This document shows, one piece after another, positions 1-11,755 of a stretch of 64,000 bases of DNA. Under the pieces are notes generated by a model that was not told where the DNA came from, ran no database searches, and saw only the letters and a list, made by a program, of their open reading frames with translations. This DNA is from Iris pallida (lineage: Eukaryota > Streptophyta > Magnoliopsida > Asparagales > Iridaceae): the NCBI GenBank assembly GCA_029216955.1, contig JANAVB010044017.1, positions 7,112,502-7,176,501 on the forward strand, in the 5' to 3' direction. Made by a program: the position numbers and the translations under genes. Each line of letters starts with the position of its first letter. Positions within the stretch are counted from its first letter, which is position 1.

Positions 1-1668
1 GTTATTCCTACGCATGCGCACGGGAGATCAGCCTACACGCAAGTGACCTCTATATGATACTCACAACTCTCACACACAACTCGTGTATAATCGTGCCAAG
101 TCAATGAGACACTCTAAATTTGACGGTAGTCCCTTAACTCTAAGCCAATTTTATAAAATATTGTAATTTGCATCTACATATAATTTAGAAAGAAATAACT
201 GAAAAATAAATACGACATGCATGATATTGAGCAGAAATTTAAACAGTAAAGGCAAGGTGTCTTGCCTGCGGTGCGAGAAAGGCAAATCCAAGAGTAGCAA
301 GTGTCAGCACCCAAAACTCACAAATCACAGATGACTCCAGTCGCTGAAACAAACATAAAAAATGATCTCGGTGAAGAAGATATACCTAGGAAACGCCTGT
401 CCAAAAGTCAAATTCTGGAACAGGTCAAAATCGTAATTTTGGGTCAAAACGATGTCCGCCGTAGGACCCGCTTTGCACCGAAATGCGCGCCAGAACCTAC
501 GGTCCCTAAAGTCGTCAAACTACATGTCTACAGATTTGTTTTGACGAGACGAACCCAACGGTATGTCCAATTTTGGATTCCGGTGGGCCGTGCACAAAAT
601 CGTCCGTTGAGTGGGATTATGGGCCCGCCAAAATAGCGTCCCGACCAACGGTCTCAGAATCGGACTAAACTTGGCATACAGGACCAGAAAAATATTTTGA
701 GTCCAATGGCGCAAGTTTCGTCGCGATTTGATGAGTGTGCACAAAGTAATTGGAAAATACCGAAAATGCCCGATACGCAAAAATGCGACGGATACGGACC
801 AAATTCGTCGCGCACACGCAACCAATTTGACTTCCGTCAATTCTCGCACGTCCACAAATTCGATACGGACCTTTCGGTACTCTCGGTTCGCGACGGGGTC
901 GCCCGGTTTGTCGGGACGTACCTCGTACGGGGTTTTAAGTGTTTTTGAAAACTGATTTTTCGAGATATTTAATTTAATTAAAAACTGAAATTTATTGCTG
1001 AAATAAATAAAACTATTTGAAGGGATGAAAGAGGGTCACGTGGGCTATCTACACGAATTTACGGATCTACAATCGGATTAGAATTGAAGGAGAATTGATT
1101 GGAAAAGTGGAATACCTTGATGTTAAATTTTGTCGTTATTGTGGGTGTTTGTTGTCGTCGTTGCTGTCGTTGCTGTCGCCGTGGTAACCGAAAGACGGTG
1201 CTGTAGCGACGGGACACGCTTGTAAGGAGGATGGAGGAGAAAAGAAATTAGGGTTTGCGTAGGAGGCGGCCGTGTTGTAGCTGCTGCAAGTTGTTTGTTG
1301 GTTAACTAAATATATTAGTTGGCCCCTAATGAAATACTTGTTGCTGAATGCAATTGGGCGTGGGTCCTCCCCTTGCACGCTAAGCTGGCGTGGGTGGTCG
1401 GTTTCCCACTTGGTGGGGCCGACACATGCCATTATATATAAATATATATATATATATTTTTTTTTAAACTAATCTTATTCTTATCCACAACCTTTTGTTA
1501 TATATATAATTATATATATCATACGTTTATAACCATGACATGCACAGCAAACTTTTGAAGTTGGAATTGGTGGTCGGGTGGGGCCGACCACCATAATGCC
1601 TTTTTCTTTTTCTTTTTTCTTTTTTTTTTTCTTTTTATTCTAAATCTATTTAACATTTATTCATATCT

Positions 1669-1710
<42 letters not shown>

Positions 1711-1942
1711 ATATATCCATAAAAATCTATTTAAATCCAAATAATAATTTAAATATTATATAACCAAATATTGAACATATATTAAAACATATCTACATGT
1801 ACATATAAATTCAATTCACAATAAATCCACTCAAATTAATAATAATATCTTAATAGAATAAACATATTTAATAAATTCCTACAAAATAAATTTAAGTCTA
1901 ATAAAATAATAAAAACATTTTTTTTTAAATAGGGGTTTTACA
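1..1942 (-). repeat. LTR of a LARD-like element, cut by window start
   Basis: The right edge reads AGGGGTTTTACA, the reverse complement of the TGTAAAACCCCT start seen in the LTR at 60390. Positions 1-275 match, in reverse, the 62.1-62.4 kb and 45.0-45.4 kb LTR segments (the block around GCATGCG, the TAGTCCCTTAAC block and the GGCAAGGT.TCTTGCC block). It is clearly more diverged than the other copies and has its own middle part (about 280-1430). No polypurine tract abuts the edge at 1942, so this is a 5' LTR of a minus-strand element or a solo LTR. The open frames inside have no recognisable domain. Confidence 0.7.
1674..1708. repeat. (TA)n microsatellite
   Basis: Uninterrupted TA dinucleotide run inside the minus-strand LTR. 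Confidence 0.9.
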
Positions 1943-4900
1943 AGTGTTATGTGGTGTTGTATATGTTAAGGGTATATTGGAGTAAGCAGATGAGCATGGT
2001 AGGCAGTGGGCCGTGGCATTGGCAGCTAGGCAACAAGAGTTGTAGGCAGCAGGGCATTGTCTTGTTTGTCTTACAATTTTTGGGCTTTGCATTTGCAAGC
2101 AGTACCTTGCCTTGGCAAGGTTTGCATTAGCCAAGCAAGTACAGCAGTTGTATGTACTACAACATTTGAGACAGCAAGGGGATATCCCTCGAGTAGAGTT
2201 GGTCAGGGCCTACTTGGCCTTGGTATAGCCTTGGACAAGTAGATCACAGGCCATTGCAGGTGTATCCTAGTATTTCTAGTGAGAGTGGTTAATGTGAGTG
2301 TGTGTGTGCTTGTGTTGTATGAGAGTTTAGATGTTAGTTTATGAGTCAGCGGTTAGCATCCTAGTTGTATCAGAGTTTGGGGGTCTTTTGGTTTCCAGTT
2401 AGAGATAATGTTAGTAGAGGGTTATTATAGGATGTGAGTTAGTTAACCTAAAATGTTAGGTATGTATCCTGTAGAGTATCCTAGCAAGTTAGGATATGAG
2501 TTGGTGTCAGGATTTTGATGTTCAGTAAGAGATATCAGTAGTATCTCAGATTTGGACATCTACATAGGTGTTAGTGTATAGGCTAGGCTTGGTATTAGAG
2601 GTTTTGGAGTTTCATGTAGAGTATCATAGGTTAGTGTTATATTAGTATCCCAAATAGGGTTGAGGGAGTATCAGAAGTGTTTTGGAGTTTCATGTGGAGT
2701 ATCATAGGCTAGTGTGGTTAGATATTGGTTCAGATTAGTGTAGCTAGGTTAGAATGTTAAGTTAGAGATGTATGTTGGTATGGTATCTATGAGATGTTCC
2801 CAGATTGAAGTATCAGGTGTTAGAGAGTGAGGGGAGTAATGGACAGCAAAGGGGTTAGGCTTGGCTTGCTTTGTATGGCATTAGCAGTAGCCACAGCAAC
2901 TGCAGGGCATTGCCTTGTCCTACAGAACATTGCATCAGCAACAGCAGTATGCAGCAACCTCTGCAGCATGCAATTGCAGCAGTTGCCGCCGCAAGCCTAT
3001 GTAGGGAGCAGCTGTATGCAAGTAGCAGGACAGTATCTTGTAGGCCATGGGTTAGAGTGGTGTTAGAGTATCCTAATGTTAGTCTTTTTAGTGTGGTTTT
3101 GATATCGATTCAGTTAAGCTAGTACCTTAGGATTTGTGTCTTGATGTTAGGATATTTGGATATCTTAGTATCCTAATAAGAGGGGTTGTGTCCAATGTGG
3201 AAGTATTAGTTAGTTTAGATGTTAGTATAGTGTCTATATCATGGGATATGTGTATCTTGAATATTAGGTTATATATATGGCCTTGGTTAGGTGGGCGGTT
3301 TAGTTTTGTTAGTTGTTAGGATATCTAGATGTATAGCTAGGATATATCTATATTTTTGGTAAGGGTGTTTATCTACTAGCAAGCTAGATGAGGGTTTAGC
3401 CTATAGTCTAGGATAGAATGTTATTATATGTAAATATACATGTATAAGAGTATTTTGGGTATGAATAACTAGACTAAGGTATCTTAGTAGGTGGTGACTT
3501 GATATAGGATATTAGACCTAGATTTGACCATGTTTGACCAAAGTTGATTGTTTTGACTGAAAGTCAACTGCAAGTCAACATTAGACCTAGATTGGACTAA
3601 GAGTTGACCAGTTGACAAAAAGTCAAAGTGAGTCAACCATTAGCCTAGTGTGATCTAGATTGGACTAGGAGTTGACCAGAGTTGACCAATTGACAAAAGT
3701 CAATTGTAAGTCAACCTTTGACCCAGTTTGGACTAGTTTGACCTAGTTTGACTTAGTGTGACCTAGTGTGACATAGTTTGACTTAGTTTGACTGAATTTG
3801 ACCTAGATTGCATAGCATACACTAGAATATCATGACATACACTGTCCAACCCTAATTAATTCATGATATCTCATCCTTAGGTCTGTGACATCACTCTGAG
3901 CATCGATTCTCATTGACAGCTCAGGACCGCAGGTGAGTACATTCTCTGATAGTTTTTATTGTCATGATATCTGCTATATTCGATTCAGTTGTAGTATTTT
4001 ACTTGATTTCCGACATGATGGTACATGGACTAGTATACGTCAGATCTTGTCATGAGATGTTATTCCTAGACTTTCCTGGTATCTAGTGCATTATCGATCT
4101 TGTTTCATGTACTTGTATAGATATCGATTTGGGAGTAGGCTGGCCCCCGCTTTTGAATCCCGTGTCATGACATGTCATGTTCGGATCCATTATACTACTC
4201 GGTGATTGGGAGTTATTAGAGGTTATGTGATCAATACCCCTCATATAACTATTCTTGTGCTTGCTTCACCCTCACTGCACGTAAGGTGTAGCAAGATCTT
4301 ATACTTCTTGTGCTCGCTTTCCATGTTTCCCGGCTAGACCCTCCTGATACATTTCTTGTGATAGCCAGTCAAATGGAACAACCAGATCCAGTTTTTCAAG
4401 TCGATCACATAACGCTCTAATATATCAAGGCACTGTTTATGTTTAGATTATACATCAGATATTATGTACTATTTATATTACAATATTTCATACCCTGACA
4501 TGATATCCAGTTTTACATATCCTATTTATATTCCAGTCTTGATATTTCATCTTCTATTCTATTATAATTGTCTCTTATAGAATTTGTCAATTCACATGGA
4601 ATTGTTGTTAGCATTTGTACTTGTTCATATCCTAACATGATAACCCCGTTGATGTTTACAGATGATATAGATGCTGACTGCTCGACCTTTAATGGGTTTA
4701 GCATAGACGGTGAGTACGACATGAACATCCCTGTGGAGCCGGTGCCCATTGAGGATGTGTCGTCTGCTTAGACTTAGACTAGTTAGGCTTGACTGGACTG
4801 CGTTCCAGCTAGTATTTTTAGACTTGTAGTACACTTTATATTGTGGGATCTTGTGTTATGTTTTGAACTTTGAACTTGTATGGTGACTTGCATCTATTTC

Positions 4901-5063
4901 CAGTTTATCTTTCCATCATATCTTATCATATTTCGTGCTATCTTCCTTAGATGTCTTGTGATTGAGTTATGACTTTATACCTCCGTGCAGAGATGACAGA
5001 TTTATATATTGTGTCTAGATATTATATATTGTAGACAACCTATTTAGGGTACGGGTCGTGACA
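1943..5063 (+). repeat. 5' LTR of element A (left end unclear)
   Basis: Ends in GGTACGGGTCGTGACA immediately before a primer binding site, as the gypsy LTR does at 48376. The block 3840-4760 matches the gypsy LTR around 46950-48060 (GCTCAGGACCGCAGG, AGAATTTGTCAATTCACATGG and the GACTGGACTGCG.TCCAGCTAG block). 2270-3480 is filled with variants of TAGTATCCTA and TTAGTTAG. 1943-2270 is rich in GCAGCA/GGCAGC, like the CAG-rich part of the gypsy LTR. No coding potential was recognised. Confidence 0.6.
3523..3805. promoter_or_regulatory. Dense TTGAC (W-box core) array in LTR
   Basis: About 20 copies of TTGAC or its complement GTCAA lie in about 280 bases, ending at GACCTAGATTGCATA. TTGAC(C/T) is the core of the W-box bound by plant WRKY factors. 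The position inside an LTR, upstream of the U5 end, would suit an enhancer. The count is direct; regulatory use is inferred. Confidence 0.5.
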
Positions 5064-5071
5064 CGTTTTTG

Positions 5072-5089
5072 TGGTGGCCCATGCAGGTC
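5072..5089 (+). promoter_or_regulatory. Primer binding site, tRNA-Ile type
   Basis: TGGTGGCCCATGCAGGTC starts 8 bases after the LTR end. As I recall plant tRNA-Ile(AAU), its 3' end with CCA is the full 18-base complement. The usual plant gypsy primer site (initiator tRNA-Met, TGGTATCAGAG) is absent. Confidence 0.75.
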
Positions 5090-5731
5090 AGAGTCACAAC
5101 TAGTACGATTTCGTAGTGGTGCTTGACTTAGAGTGCTACTACGAGCCTGCTGTTAGGATATAGGTTATAGGTTATATATAGAGTACTCAATCACAGTTAG
5201 GCCTTCTTGAGAAGATTCCAAGGGCGACCCTTGAGAATCTCATAATAACCTATCTCAAAATTCGATTCCAACTGTTCCTATCTACTCTTCCTTGTCCATT
5301 GTTGAATTTGATCCTTAGTGTTCATTGATTTTCTACCAAGATAAAACTTTTGGACTAAGTTACCTCAGTTATGATACCTAGAGTCACAGCGATATTAGCA
5401 GGCATAGTGAAGGCATAGAGTCTGATTTTGGATGTATTTATCGGGTTGTAGAAATTTAAGATTTTTGCAGCCAAGCATGCGGCAATACAAAAATGTTAGA
5501 TACCAAGATTTTAGAAGTATGTACCTTAGTTGCGGACCCTATGGTTTATCGCAGTCATACTTACTAGCGTGACGAGGATTCTGGTAACATGATTCTGGAT
5601 AGACGGGTATGGTTATCAGATTAGATACCCTATAGATGGTACCATAGTATATGGAGTTAGTATCAGTGTGGATGTGACTTGAGTATCATGAAGTTGAGAG
5701 AGGGAGCTAGGCCACCTGTGGCACAGCGTCA
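5090..5731 (+). other. Element A interior, left part, non-coding
   Basis: Starts with a leader resembling that of the gypsy element (GCTTGACTTAGAGT and ACGAGCCTGC blocks) and continues into decayed sequence without a usable frame. It ends at the CACTA insertion, just after the first copy of the TCA target duplication (5729-5731). Confidence 0.6.
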
Positions 5732-5749
5732 CACTACTAAAATATCATC

Positions 5750-5965
5750 TAATAGCGACGTAATTTAGCGACGGCAAGAAATGACGTCGCTAGTTATGAC
5801 ATATAGCGACAGCTTTATATACACGTCGCAAAACGTCGCTGCCTAGCGACATTCCGCGACAGGAGTTTACTACGTCGCTGAATAGCGATGTTCAGCGACA
5901 TATTATTAGCATATGTTGCCAATTTTGCGACGTTTAGCGACTGCAACACTTGACGTCGCTAATAT
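5750..5965. repeat. CACTA left subterminal repeats
   Basis: More than a dozen copies of (A)GCGAC(GT) or its complement (AC)GTCGC in both orientations. In En/Spm the subterminal repeats are binding sites for the TNPA protein; the same motif occurs at the other end. Confidence 0.8.
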
Positions 5966-6592
5966 TTTTACTTAGGGCACACCGTTTCCTTCTTTCCCCC
6001 TCACTCTCACTCGAAAATTCTAATTTCCCCCCCCCCCCCCCCGGCGACTCCCTCCCCCTCTGTCAGTGCCCTCCCACCTCCGGCGACCCCCTCCCCCCCG
6101 ACGACTCTCTCCCCCTCCGGCGAGCTCCTCCTCCTCGAGATCCTCCTCCTCGAGCTCCTCCTCCCCCAATCCGAGCTCCTCCTCCTCTTCCTCAGGTAAA
6201 CCCTAACCTAACTCCTCTCCCTCCTCCTCCTTCTCCTCTCCCATGGACACGCACACACCCGGACACACATCGTGTCCCTAAAGACTCGTGCCTATTGGAT
6301 TCGTGTCGAGTGAGAAATCACTCTCGTACTGGTTCACACTAGGTTCGTGCACTGTGTCCAACTTTGGATGTGTTGAGTTTGGTTTGTTTTTGGACACATT
6401 GTGTCGAGTATTTGGACACGAGTTTGGTTTGGGAGACACGTACACACATGACACTTGTATATGCACACTTGACACTATACACTCTCTATCTCTCTAGTAT
6501 ATAAATGCATAACTTGTTGAATGTATATATTGTGTCCCCTTGGTTATAGCATAGTATATGTAAATATCTTAACCTATATATGTATGCCTATA

Positions 6593-6623
<31 letters not shown>

Positions 6624-6735
6624 TTTATATAGTAAATATATAGGTAGTTGTGTGATTGATGGCTTGTTTAGATGTGGTAGTGTGGTAGTATGGTAGTGTG
6701 AGTGTGAGTGAAGAGGGATATTGAGATAAGTGTTA

Positions 6736-6739
<4 letters not shown>

Positions 6740-6786
<47 letters not shown>
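6740..6786. repeat. (GT)n microsatellite
   Basis: Uninterrupted GT run inside the predicted CACTA leader intron. Confidence 0.9.
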
Positions 6787-6788
<2 letters not shown>

Positions 6789-7615
6789 AGTGAGAAAGGT
6801 GAGAGGGATTTAGATATGTGTCCATAAGTTAGTATCCTAAGTTAGATATTTATGATAGTATCCTAGGCACTAATTTAATATCTTGTTTAGGATGTTAGTA
6901 TCCTAGAGTTAGATAGGTGAGTTAATATCTTAGGATACTAGAAGTTAGTATCCTAGATAGGTTAGTTAGTGTCTTGGATAGGTTAGTTAGTATCCTATTT
7001 ATCCTAGATAAGTTAGTATCCTAAGTTAGATATCTTAGGGTAGTTAGATTATGCTAGTATCTTGAGGGAATCAAGATAATAGGATATTAGGATATGGGCT
7101 AGAAGTTAGTACCCTAAGTTAGTACCCTAAGTTATTATCTTGGCTAGAATTTGGTATCCTAGGATAGTTAGATATCCTAGTATCTTAAGAGTGTCCTAGA
7201 TTAGTCTATGGTAATAGGATACCCTATAGGGTATATCTCTATGTAAATATTAGAGTATCTTAGGAGTGTTGGTATATTGTTAGAACGGTAGAGTTAGTAT
7301 CCTAAGGTATCTAAGGTATTAGCAAAGTAATGAGAATTACCTATAGCCTAAGGATAAGGTATTAGCTAAGGTAATGGGTATGATGTTAAGGCAGGTGGAT
7401 AGATACTAGCCTAAGGTATTGAGTTATCTACTAGCCTAAGGGTAGGATATTACTAGGATATGATATTATCTAGTATCTAAGGTAAAGTGGATGTTAAGGT
7501 ATTAGTTACCTAGATTAAGATATTGAGATTCCAACTTAAGGTATTGGTATTGGGATACCAATAGCGATAAGGTAAAGGGTACCTTGGTAGGTAATGACTA
7601 GAAATAGGATATTTG

Positions 7616-7812
7616 ACTTAGATTTGACCTTGTTTGACCAAGGTTGACTATTCTGACTGAAAGTCAAAGTAGAGTCAACATCTGACCTAGATTGGACTAA
7701 GAGTTGACAAAGTCAACTATAGGTCAACCCTTGACCTTGTTTGACCTTGTTTGACTTAGCTTGACCTTGTTTGACTTTGTTTGACTTAGTACAACCTAGT
7801 TTGACCTAGATT
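7616..7812. promoter_or_regulatory. TTGAC (W-box core) array inside CACTA
   Basis: About 15 TTGAC/GTCAA cores in 200 bases, closing with GACCTAGATTGCATA exactly as the LTR array at 3523-3805 does. It lies just upstream of the transposase start, in the predicted leader intron. Confidence 0.5.
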
Positions 7813-7928
7813 GCATATCATTGTTATTAGTAACTGTCCGCTACTAATGTGTGTCCCATAATAAGACGTAATATACGAATTTGTGCCTGTTGGATAATGT
7901 GTGTCCATCTTTGCAGAATTATTTCCAA

Positions 7929-10900
7929 ATGGATATGAATTACTACTTGCGGAATCGTTCATGGATATACAATCGTCGTCCTGATGATATGTGTGGTGTG
8001 CGGGATGAATACATAGCGGGAGTAGAGCAGTTCCTGCAGTTTGCTAAGGCGTTCACTCAGTACATGGACGGCACCAAAATTAAGTGTCCGTGTGTGAAAT
8101 GTCATAACGTAAAATATTATCCATAAATGGAAGTGACATATCATTTGTACTCGAGGGGTTTCACGCCTAATTACTATCAGTGGACCGCACACGGAGAACT
8201 TGTGTCTTTAGCATCAGAGCCGGAGCCTTATGTTGAGCCGTATATGCATGCGGAACCTAATTTTGTTTCAGATAATCATGCATACGACGACGGGTGCGTG
8301 AACATGGTTTTCGACGCTGCGGGGCCTAGTTTCGTTCATGATGCACCTGAGGAGGCACCGAACGCCGATGCTGCACAGTTCATGGAGTTGCTGGAGAATG
8401 CAAGGACTCCATTGTATCCTGGTTGTGAGGATTATTCACCGTTGGAGGTGGTTACAAGACTGTTTAGCATTAAGTCAGATTTTAACATGTCGCAAGAATG
8501 CTACAACCGAGTGTTGGAGTTGATTATAGAGATCTTGCCGGCTGGTGCTAAGTTGCCTAAAGACTTCTACAGGTCTAAGAGGATGGTGAGATCGCTCTGG
8601 ATGGGATACGAGAAAATCGATTCTTGTCGCAATGGGTGCATGTTGTACTACAAAGACGACAAGGACGCAGATGTGTGCAGATTTTGTGGTGCTGATCGCT
8701 ATAAGGCAACTAGTACAGGAAGGTCTACCGGTGCAAGAAGACCGACCGATTCAATGCACTACTTGCCTTTAACGCCGGGGTTGCAAAAATTATTTATGGT
8801 GAAAGAGACGGCCGAAAATATGAGTTGGCACATGCGAGAACAGATTGAAGGAGTGTTGGATCACCCATCCGATGGAGAAGCGTGGAAGCACTTTGATCGA
8901 GTGTATCCTCATTTTGCTTCAGATCCGCGTAATGTCAGGTTGGGACTATCTTCTGACGGTTTTACTCCTTTTGGTCTTTCGGGATCTCAGTATTCGTGCT
9001 GGCCTGTGATTGTCACTCCGTATAACCTACCGCCTTGGATGTGCATGAAGACTCAGTACATGTTTCTAACCGTTATAATTCCTGGTCCGAACAATCCCAA
9101 GAGGAACATTGATGTGTACTTACAGCCTTTGATAGATGAGTTGAATCAGTTATGGGAAGTAGGCGCTAACACGTACGATATTTCCAGGAAGCAGAATTTT
9201 TAGATAAAGGCAACCCTTATGTGGACCATCAACGACTTTCCGGCCTATGGAATGTTATCTGGATGGAGCACTCATGGCCGTCTCTCATGTCCGTATTGCA
9301 TGGACCGTAGTAAGGCTTTCCGCTTGAAACACGGAGGAAAACTGTGCTTCTTTGATTGTCATCGGCAATTTCTGCCAAAAGATCATCCGTTCAGAAGGAA
9401 CAGGAATGCATTCCATGCCGGCATTGTAGAGAAGGGTGATCCACCGCCAAAGTGGTACGGAGCCACGATATGGAAGGAGGTTAAAGATTTTCCAAGTGCT
9501 ATCGAAGATCCTACAACCGGGTACAAGTGCGATGGATTTGGTAGAGATCATAACTGGACAAAGAGGAGCATATTCTGGGATCTGCCATACTGGAGTACCA
9601 ATCTGATCAGACATAATCTTGATGCCATGCATATTGAGAAGAATGTGTTTGATAACATAATTAATACTGTGATGGACGTAAAGGGAAAAACGAAAGACAA
9701 TCCCAAGGCCAGGTTGGACTTAGAAGAAATATGCAAACGCCCTGCGTTGCATTTGATAGAGCAGAATGGAAAACAGTTCCTGCCGAAGTCAATTTTCTCG
9801 CTGGACAAGGAGGATAAAGTGAGACTTTGTCGGTAGATCCAGGGCCTAAAATTTCCAGACGGATATGTGTCAAATCTGAGAAGATGTGTTGATCCGAAGG
9901 AAAACAAATTGATGGGTATGAAGAGCCACGACTGTCACGTATTCATGGAGAGGTTAATTCGGATTACATTTCGGGAATTCTTACCGCAGGCTGTTTGGGA
10001 TCCATTGACGGAGCTTAAAATATTCTTCAGGGATCTTTGTTCTAAGAAATTGCTCGTTGATCGTCTAGAAAAGCAAGAGAAGGATATTGCGGTAACACTG
10101 TGCAAGCTAGAGAGGGTGTTTCCTCCTGGATTCTTCGACTCTATGGAGCATTTGCCGATTCATCTATCCTATGAGGCACGTGTTTGTGGACCCGTCGAAT
10201 ATCGATGGATGTACCCGTTCGAGCGATATTTGAATCACCTAAAAAGAAATATGAAAAATAAGGCACGGATCGAGGGTTCTATTTGTGAAGCCTATGTTCT
10301 CGAGGAGATTACAAACTTTTGTTCGATGTATTTCAAGCCTCATGTTGCAACTAATAGAACAAGAGCTTCCAGAAACGACGACGGAGATCATGAAAGTAAT
10401 CATACAATACTGAAGGTATTCAATGCTCCAGAAAAGCCATCGGGTAAAATGAAGAAGAGATATCTGAACGATGATGAGCTAAGGGCTGCTCAGGTGTATG
10501 TATTACTCAACTGCGACGAGGAGGAAGTAGAGAAACTGGAGGGGTAAGTAATTAATACATCTACATTATTTTAATAGTGTTGATTATTATACTATTACAT
10601 TAATTGAACGATATTATTTTTAGCATATTTAATGATGATGTGAGGTCAGGTAGGCCACACATAACAGAAGAAGAACAAGAACAAGAAATGAGGCATTATT
10701 TTCTATCATGGTTGAGTGCATATGTAAGACTTGAGAACTCTGTAATTACCTTTCTGTATATGCACTTGATTGAGAATGAGCTTAATTGCTTCTTTCGTGG
10801 TATTTAGGTCGATCGTCCATACGCAAGACTTGAGAATGAGTCTATTAGAACGCTAGCCAAGGGACCAATTTATGCTGCAAAAATATGGCCAAGCTACTGT

Positions 10901-11498
10901 GTTAATGGGTTTAGGTTCAAGTCAACAACTTGCCCGATCAGAGACAACTTTGTGGATCTCGACTCCACCAAAAATAGCTGTTTGTGTATCAGATCTTCGA
11001 ACTACAAAGATGTTGATACGGGCAACGATTTCTATAGCGTGCTACGGGAGATCGTGGAGCTGACATATAGTTATGGAATAGAGCCTGCTAAGATTGTGTT
11101 ATTCAGGTGTGATTGGTTCGATCCGATTGAAGGTCAAGGTTGGAAAGTAGACAAGCACGGTCTTGTTGATATAAACTATCGACGTCGATATCAAGCCTAT
11201 GAACCATTTGTCCTATCAAGTCAGGCTCAGCTCGTGTACTTCATAATTTATCCTAAACGGGGAACAACAAGGTCGGACTGGTGGACAGTATGCAAGACCA
11301 AAGCTAGAAATACCTTTGAGGTTGACGATATAGCTTATCAAGAGGATGAAGTACCTCTTGTAACAAATATTATAGAAGTGGACACGACGGAAGTTCCTCA
11401 TTACACATCTAATTGTATAGAAGAAGTAGAATTATCTGAAGAGGAAGATGCAGATGAAAGTGAAGATGTAGAGGAGGAAGAAGAAGAAGAAGAAGAAG

Positions 11499-11530
<32 letters not shown>

Positions 11531-11572
11531 GATGAGCTAAACGAACTAGATGAATTTTCAGAAGAGGATTAA
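7929..11572 (+). pseudogene. CACTA transposase, TNP2-like, three exons, three nonsense codons
   Basis: The enzyme family cuts and joins CACTA ends. The ATG at 7929 opens a Transpos_assoc-type N-terminus (RSWIYNRR, then CPCVKCHN, YHLYSRGF, YYQWTAHGE). The Transposase_21 region follows (LGLSSDGFTPFG, WPVIVTPYNLPPW, WTINDFPAYGMLSGW, HGRLSCPYC, LDAMHIEKNV). The C-terminus has a DUF4216-like part (VNGFRF, VLFRCDWFDP, QVYFI-like segment) and a long poly-Glu tail encoded by GAA repeats at 11474-11525. Exons 7929-10543, 10624-10723 and 10808-11572 join in frame at GT/AG sites (GTAAGT, GTAAGA). In-frame stops occur at 8124 (TAA), 9201 (TAG) and 9834 (TAG), with the same frame continuing after each. 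No frameshift was seen. It is inactive as read, but decay is slight. Confidence 0.88.
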
Positions 11573-11755
11573 ATCTGTACGTTTGTTTTATCATCATATT
11601 TGACACTTTAGTGACACTTCTATCATATAAATTTGTGACACTTCAGTGACACTTTATTGACACTTTTATCTGTGACTATGATATTTTTCAAAAATCTGTG
11701 ATGTATATCATATAAATATGTTTTTTTGTTTTATTTTCATATGTTATTATCAGGT

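Larger units (their letters stand above)
5970..7915 (+). promoter_or_regulatory. Leader exon and 1.7-kb intron of CACTA transposase gene
   Basis: A pyrimidine-rich stretch (5970-6194, including a run of C and many CTCCTC repeats) ends in a good donor, CAG|GTAAAC, at 6194/6195. A good acceptor, TTTGCAG, ends at 7915, 13 bases before the first ATG of the transposase frame. The intron would be 6195-7915. It contains TA and GT microsatellites, a long block of TAGTATCCTA-type repeats (about 6830-7560) and the TTGAC array. The open frame across the leader is proline-rich low complexity and probably not coding. The exon model is inferred from splice signals only. Confidence 0.5.

Noticed and set aside
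301..636. Open frame in the minus-strand LTR at the window start
   Set aside because: No ATG at its start, no known domain, and it lies in an LTR.
3120..3320. Hydrophobic short frame that might encode a membrane peptide
   Set aside because: It lies in the TAGTATCC repeat field of an LTR, where T-rich repeats give hydrophobic translations by chance.
5950..6342. Proline-rich open frame near the CACTA left end
   Set aside because: Built from CTCC repeats and a C run, with a good splice donor inside; more likely untranslated leader than protein.
11409..11606. Poly-Leu frame on the minus strand
   Set aside because: It is the reverse of the GAA repeat that encodes the poly-Glu tail of the CACTA transposase.
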